A stretch of 6,366 bases of DNA from Synergistales bacterium (GTDB lineage: Bacteria > Synergistota > Synergistia > Synergistales > Aminobacteriaceae): assembly GCA_026002715.1 (NCBI GenBank), contig BOCC01000116.1, positions 1-6,366 of the forward strand. The letters are read 5' to 3'. This document shows positions 4,975-6,366 of the stretch, piece after piece (the stretch's first letter is position 1; every line of letters begins with the position of its first letter). Both the position numbers and the translations under genes were made by a program. The notes beneath the pieces were generated by a model. The model saw only the letters and a list, made by a program, of their open reading frames with translations. It was not told where the DNA came from and made no database searches.

Positions 4975-5757
4975 ATGAACCTTGGGCAACGTCTACAGCA
5001 AATCAGGAAAGAAAAACACTTGACGCAAAAACAAGTGGCTCTCGGAGTGGGAAAATCTGAAAGGCACTATCAAGCCATCGAACACGACAGGGTCAGCCCC
5101 AGCGTTGATTTTTTCGTTGCCGTGGCCGATTATCTGAATATGGGGCTCGACGAGATTATCGGTCGTCTGCCCGTCAAGACTGAAAATGACAAAGATAAAA
5201 TCGTCCTTGTCGAAAAACGCCACATCGTCTACGTGAGCGCGCTCACCAATGACTTAGACACAAGAAACGAAATAATGAAATCTCTCCTCGAAATAGACTG
5301 CATCCCTGCCGGGATGTTTCATTCAAACAATATCGGCAATGATTGGCCGTCCGTCCGGCGCGAAATTGACGATTGCGATTATTATCTATTGATAGTAGGC
5401 CCCGACCACAGCATAGACCGCAAATCACCATTGACGCAAGACGAGCTCAATTCCGCCGTTGAATTAAATAAACCCCGCGCGGCGTTTATCCATATTTCCT
5501 TTGCGAAAGATAACTATATGGCAATCAATGAACTCTTTATGAATGGAATAGAGCTTTTCAAGGCATGGGCGACAGCCGACGAACTGGGGAGCGCAATTTG
5601 CCGCGTTATCAGCAAACTAAAAAAACAACATCCCTCGCGCGGCTGGATGCACGGAGACGAGATAACAAAAGAACAGCTTTTGATTGAGCGGGAATTAAGA
5701 ACAAGGATAGATATATTAGAAGGGCGTTTGATAATCTCAAGCGATAAAGCGATATAA
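4975..5757 (+). CDS. XRE-family helix-turn-helix protein with DUF4062-like domain (260 aa)
   Basis: Residues 4-62 are an XRE/Cro-type DNA-binding domain: LGQRLQQIRKEKHLTQKQVA, recognition helix near GKSERHYQAIEHDRVSPS, then ADYLNMGLDEIIG. After a linker, residues 83-175 match the DUF4062 pattern: HIVYVSALTNDLDTRNEIMK, LLEIDCIPAGM, an acidic IDDCDYYLLIVG and TQDELNSAVELNKPRAAFI. Residues 220-252 (SRGWMHGDEITKEQLL, then a Leu/Glu/Arg heptad stretch) are the short coiled coil seen at the end of such proteins. DUF4062 is otherwise found in front of STAND-type NTPases and in stand-alone stress or defence-linked genes; its ligand is not known to me. The frame opens at 4891, but the ATG at 4975 has GGGAG eight bases upstream and begins the helix-turn-helix directly, so the earlier codons are the operator region. 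It probably regulates itself. Confidence 0.8.
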   Translation: MNLGQRLQQIRKEKHLTQKQVALGVGKSERHYQAIEHDRVSPSVDFFVAVADYLNMGLDEIIGRLPVKTENDKDKIVLVEKRHIVYVSALTNDLDTRNEIMKSLLEIDCIPAGMFHSNNIGNDWPSVRREIDDCDYYLLIVGPDHSIDRKSPLTQDELNSAVELNKPRAAFIHISFAKDNYMAINELFMNGIELFKAWATADELGSAICRVISKLKKQHPSRGWMHGDEITKEQLLIERELRTRIDILEGRLIISSDKAI

Positions 5758-5841
5758 AATTAACCGTTTTATGCCGGTCTGACAATTTCCCCTCGCTTAA
5801 CTATATCGCGCATTAGAATTATATGTCCCTGTCTCGTGAGG

Positions 5842-5868
5842 AGTTTTTGCATAGGCAGCGCAAAAACT
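5842..5868. terminator. Inverted repeat after the regulator gene, possible terminator
   Basis: AGTTTTTGC (5842-5850) and GCAAAAACT (5860-5868) form a perfect 9-bp stem with a nine-base loop, 84 bases after the regulator's stop. On the plus strand TTTACATT follows, giving a short U-rich tail; on the minus strand CCTCACG follows. It could end plus-strand transcription, though the A/T-rich stem makes it weak. Confidence 0.3.
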
Positions 5869-5921
5869 TTACATTATCGTCCAGTTGTGGCACAATATCC
5901 GGAATTTTCTGAATCAGTGTT

Positions 5922-5998
5922 CGAGATAAGCGGCTATACGACTGTTTTGCCGACAGTCCAAAATATAATCAACATACACAACATCGGCTGTTATCTCG
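5922..5998. repeat. Nested inverted repeats
   Basis: CGAGATAA (5922-5929) pairs with TTATCTCG (5991-5998). Inside it GACTGT (5940-5945) pairs with ACAGTC (5953-5958) around seven bases. The outer arms share CGAGATA with the operator upstream of the regulator. It could be a second binding region, an element end or chance. Confidence 0.3.
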
Positions 5999-6053
5999 TA
6001 AGCGTTTTTCATAAATAAAATGGATTACTATCCTATTTCCCCGCCCAGTATAC

Positions 6054-6366
6054 CTATGTCTCAATAGAAACTCCAAACGCCTTCATAATATCTCGTTGAA
6101 GAGGGTCTATTTCTGTCACGATTTTCCCGTACTTACCGGAGTATATTATCTCCGTCACTGTTTCCATTGCCTCCATTATCTCACGAATGGTTTTATGCTT
6201 CAACGCTTCGTTTTTCTTTGCTATATTTCTTATTTGACTGAGCAGAATAAGCGCAATGAACTGTATAAACAACCTTGAATCCATAGCGGCTGATGACTGT
6301 ATCCTGAGCCTCTTCATATCGAGTTGATTTTTCAGGTCATCGAAAGAGTTCTCTACAGCTTCTTTC
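6054..6366 (-). CDS. Transposase C-terminus, IS1634/IS4 group (partial at right edge)
   Basis: The frame is open from the window edge to a TAG at 6054-6056, giving 103 residues of the protein's C-terminal end. It starts KEAVENSFDDLKNQLDMKRL, then RIQSSAAMDSRLFIQFIALI and LLSQIRNIAKKN. The Glu-centred FDDLK...DMKRLRI segment followed by GRLFIQFIAL-type helix is characteristic of the region around and after the catalytic Glu of IS1634-type DDE transposases. The last 60 residues end GVSIET, close to where such proteins normally stop. The ATG at 6317 is internal (within LDMKRLR) and is not the start. The element's end should lie shortly after the stop, near 6000-6050, but no terminal inverted repeat can be identified without the other end. 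Confidence 0.8.
   Translation of the reverse strand, partial: KEAVENSFDDLKNQLDMKRLRIQSSAAMDSRLFIQFIALILLSQIRNIAKKNEALKHKTIREIMEAMETVTEIIYSGKYGKIVTEIDPLQRDIMKAFGVSIET

Larger units (their letters stand above)
5758..6053. other. Non-coding gap between regulator and transposase, possibly holding gene debris
   Basis: No intact gene is seen. On the minus strand an ATG at 6012 opens 32 codons (MKNAYEITADVVYVDYILDC, RQNSRIAAYLEH) to a TGA. A shifted frame continues LIQKIPDIVPQLDDNVKFLR, then CLCKNSSRDRDI, and a further shift gives IILMRDIVKRGEIVRPA. Together these read like one protein broken by two frameshifts, but no family is recognised and no ribosome binding site precedes the ATG. A plus-strand frame at 5836-6018 covers the same bases and looks less protein-like. 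Two inverted repeats are listed separately. Confidence 0.25.

Noticed and set aside
5836..6018. Plus-strand frame of 60 codons
   Set aside because: It begins with a GTG lacking a ribosome binding site and runs through two inverted repeats; no recognisable protein character.
6096..6278. Plus-strand frame of 60 codons at the right edge
   Set aside because: It is antisense to a clear transposase sequence.

Overview
The window most likely comes from a member of the Synergistota. Two predicted exported proteins (minus strand, 557-1501 and 2937-4331) end in a glycine run, one invariant cysteine, a hydrophobic stretch and a basic tail. This matches the Synergist-CTERM sorting signal known from that phylum. 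Base composition is moderate. Three minus-strand genes start with GTG or TTG behind strong GGAGG-type ribosome binding sites. The genus cannot be told from the sequence.

Layout. Bases 1-92 may hold the 3' end of a plus-strand gene. Bases 105-4517 are a block of five minus-strand genes. In order of transcription these are a truncated 61-residue secreted peptide (4332-4517), a seven-repeat beta-propeller surface protein with a Synergist-CTERM tail (2937-4331), an M23-type metallopeptidase-like exported protein (1550-2803), a beta-helix-like surface protein with a Synergist-CTERM tail (557-1501) and a 110-residue secreted protein of unknown function (105-437). All five begin with a signal peptide, so the block is a cell-envelope locus. 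The propeller and peptidase genes share a nearly identical 5' module (upstream bases, ribosome binding site, GTG start and signal peptide). A third, frameshifted copy lies at 4539-4617. The 61-residue gene is cut off where one copy begins, so the block looks like a mosaic built by duplication and insertion.

Bases 4618-4974 are non-coding and rich in signals: a TATAAT box, a hairpin that would mask a GGGGAGG ribosome binding site in front of a possible tiny hydrophobic leader ORF, and two palindromic TATATC sites three helical turns apart inside a 12-bp perfect inverted repeat. Downstream, on the plus strand, lies a 260-residue protein (4975-5757) joining an XRE-type helix-turn-helix to a DUF4062-like domain. 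It is the natural candidate to bind the palindromes and might control itself and, divergently, the envelope block.

Bases 5758-6053 hold two inverted-repeat structures and possible gene debris. The right edge (6054 to beyond 6366, minus strand) is the C-terminal part of an IS1634/IS4-type transposase, showing that mobile elements act at this locus.
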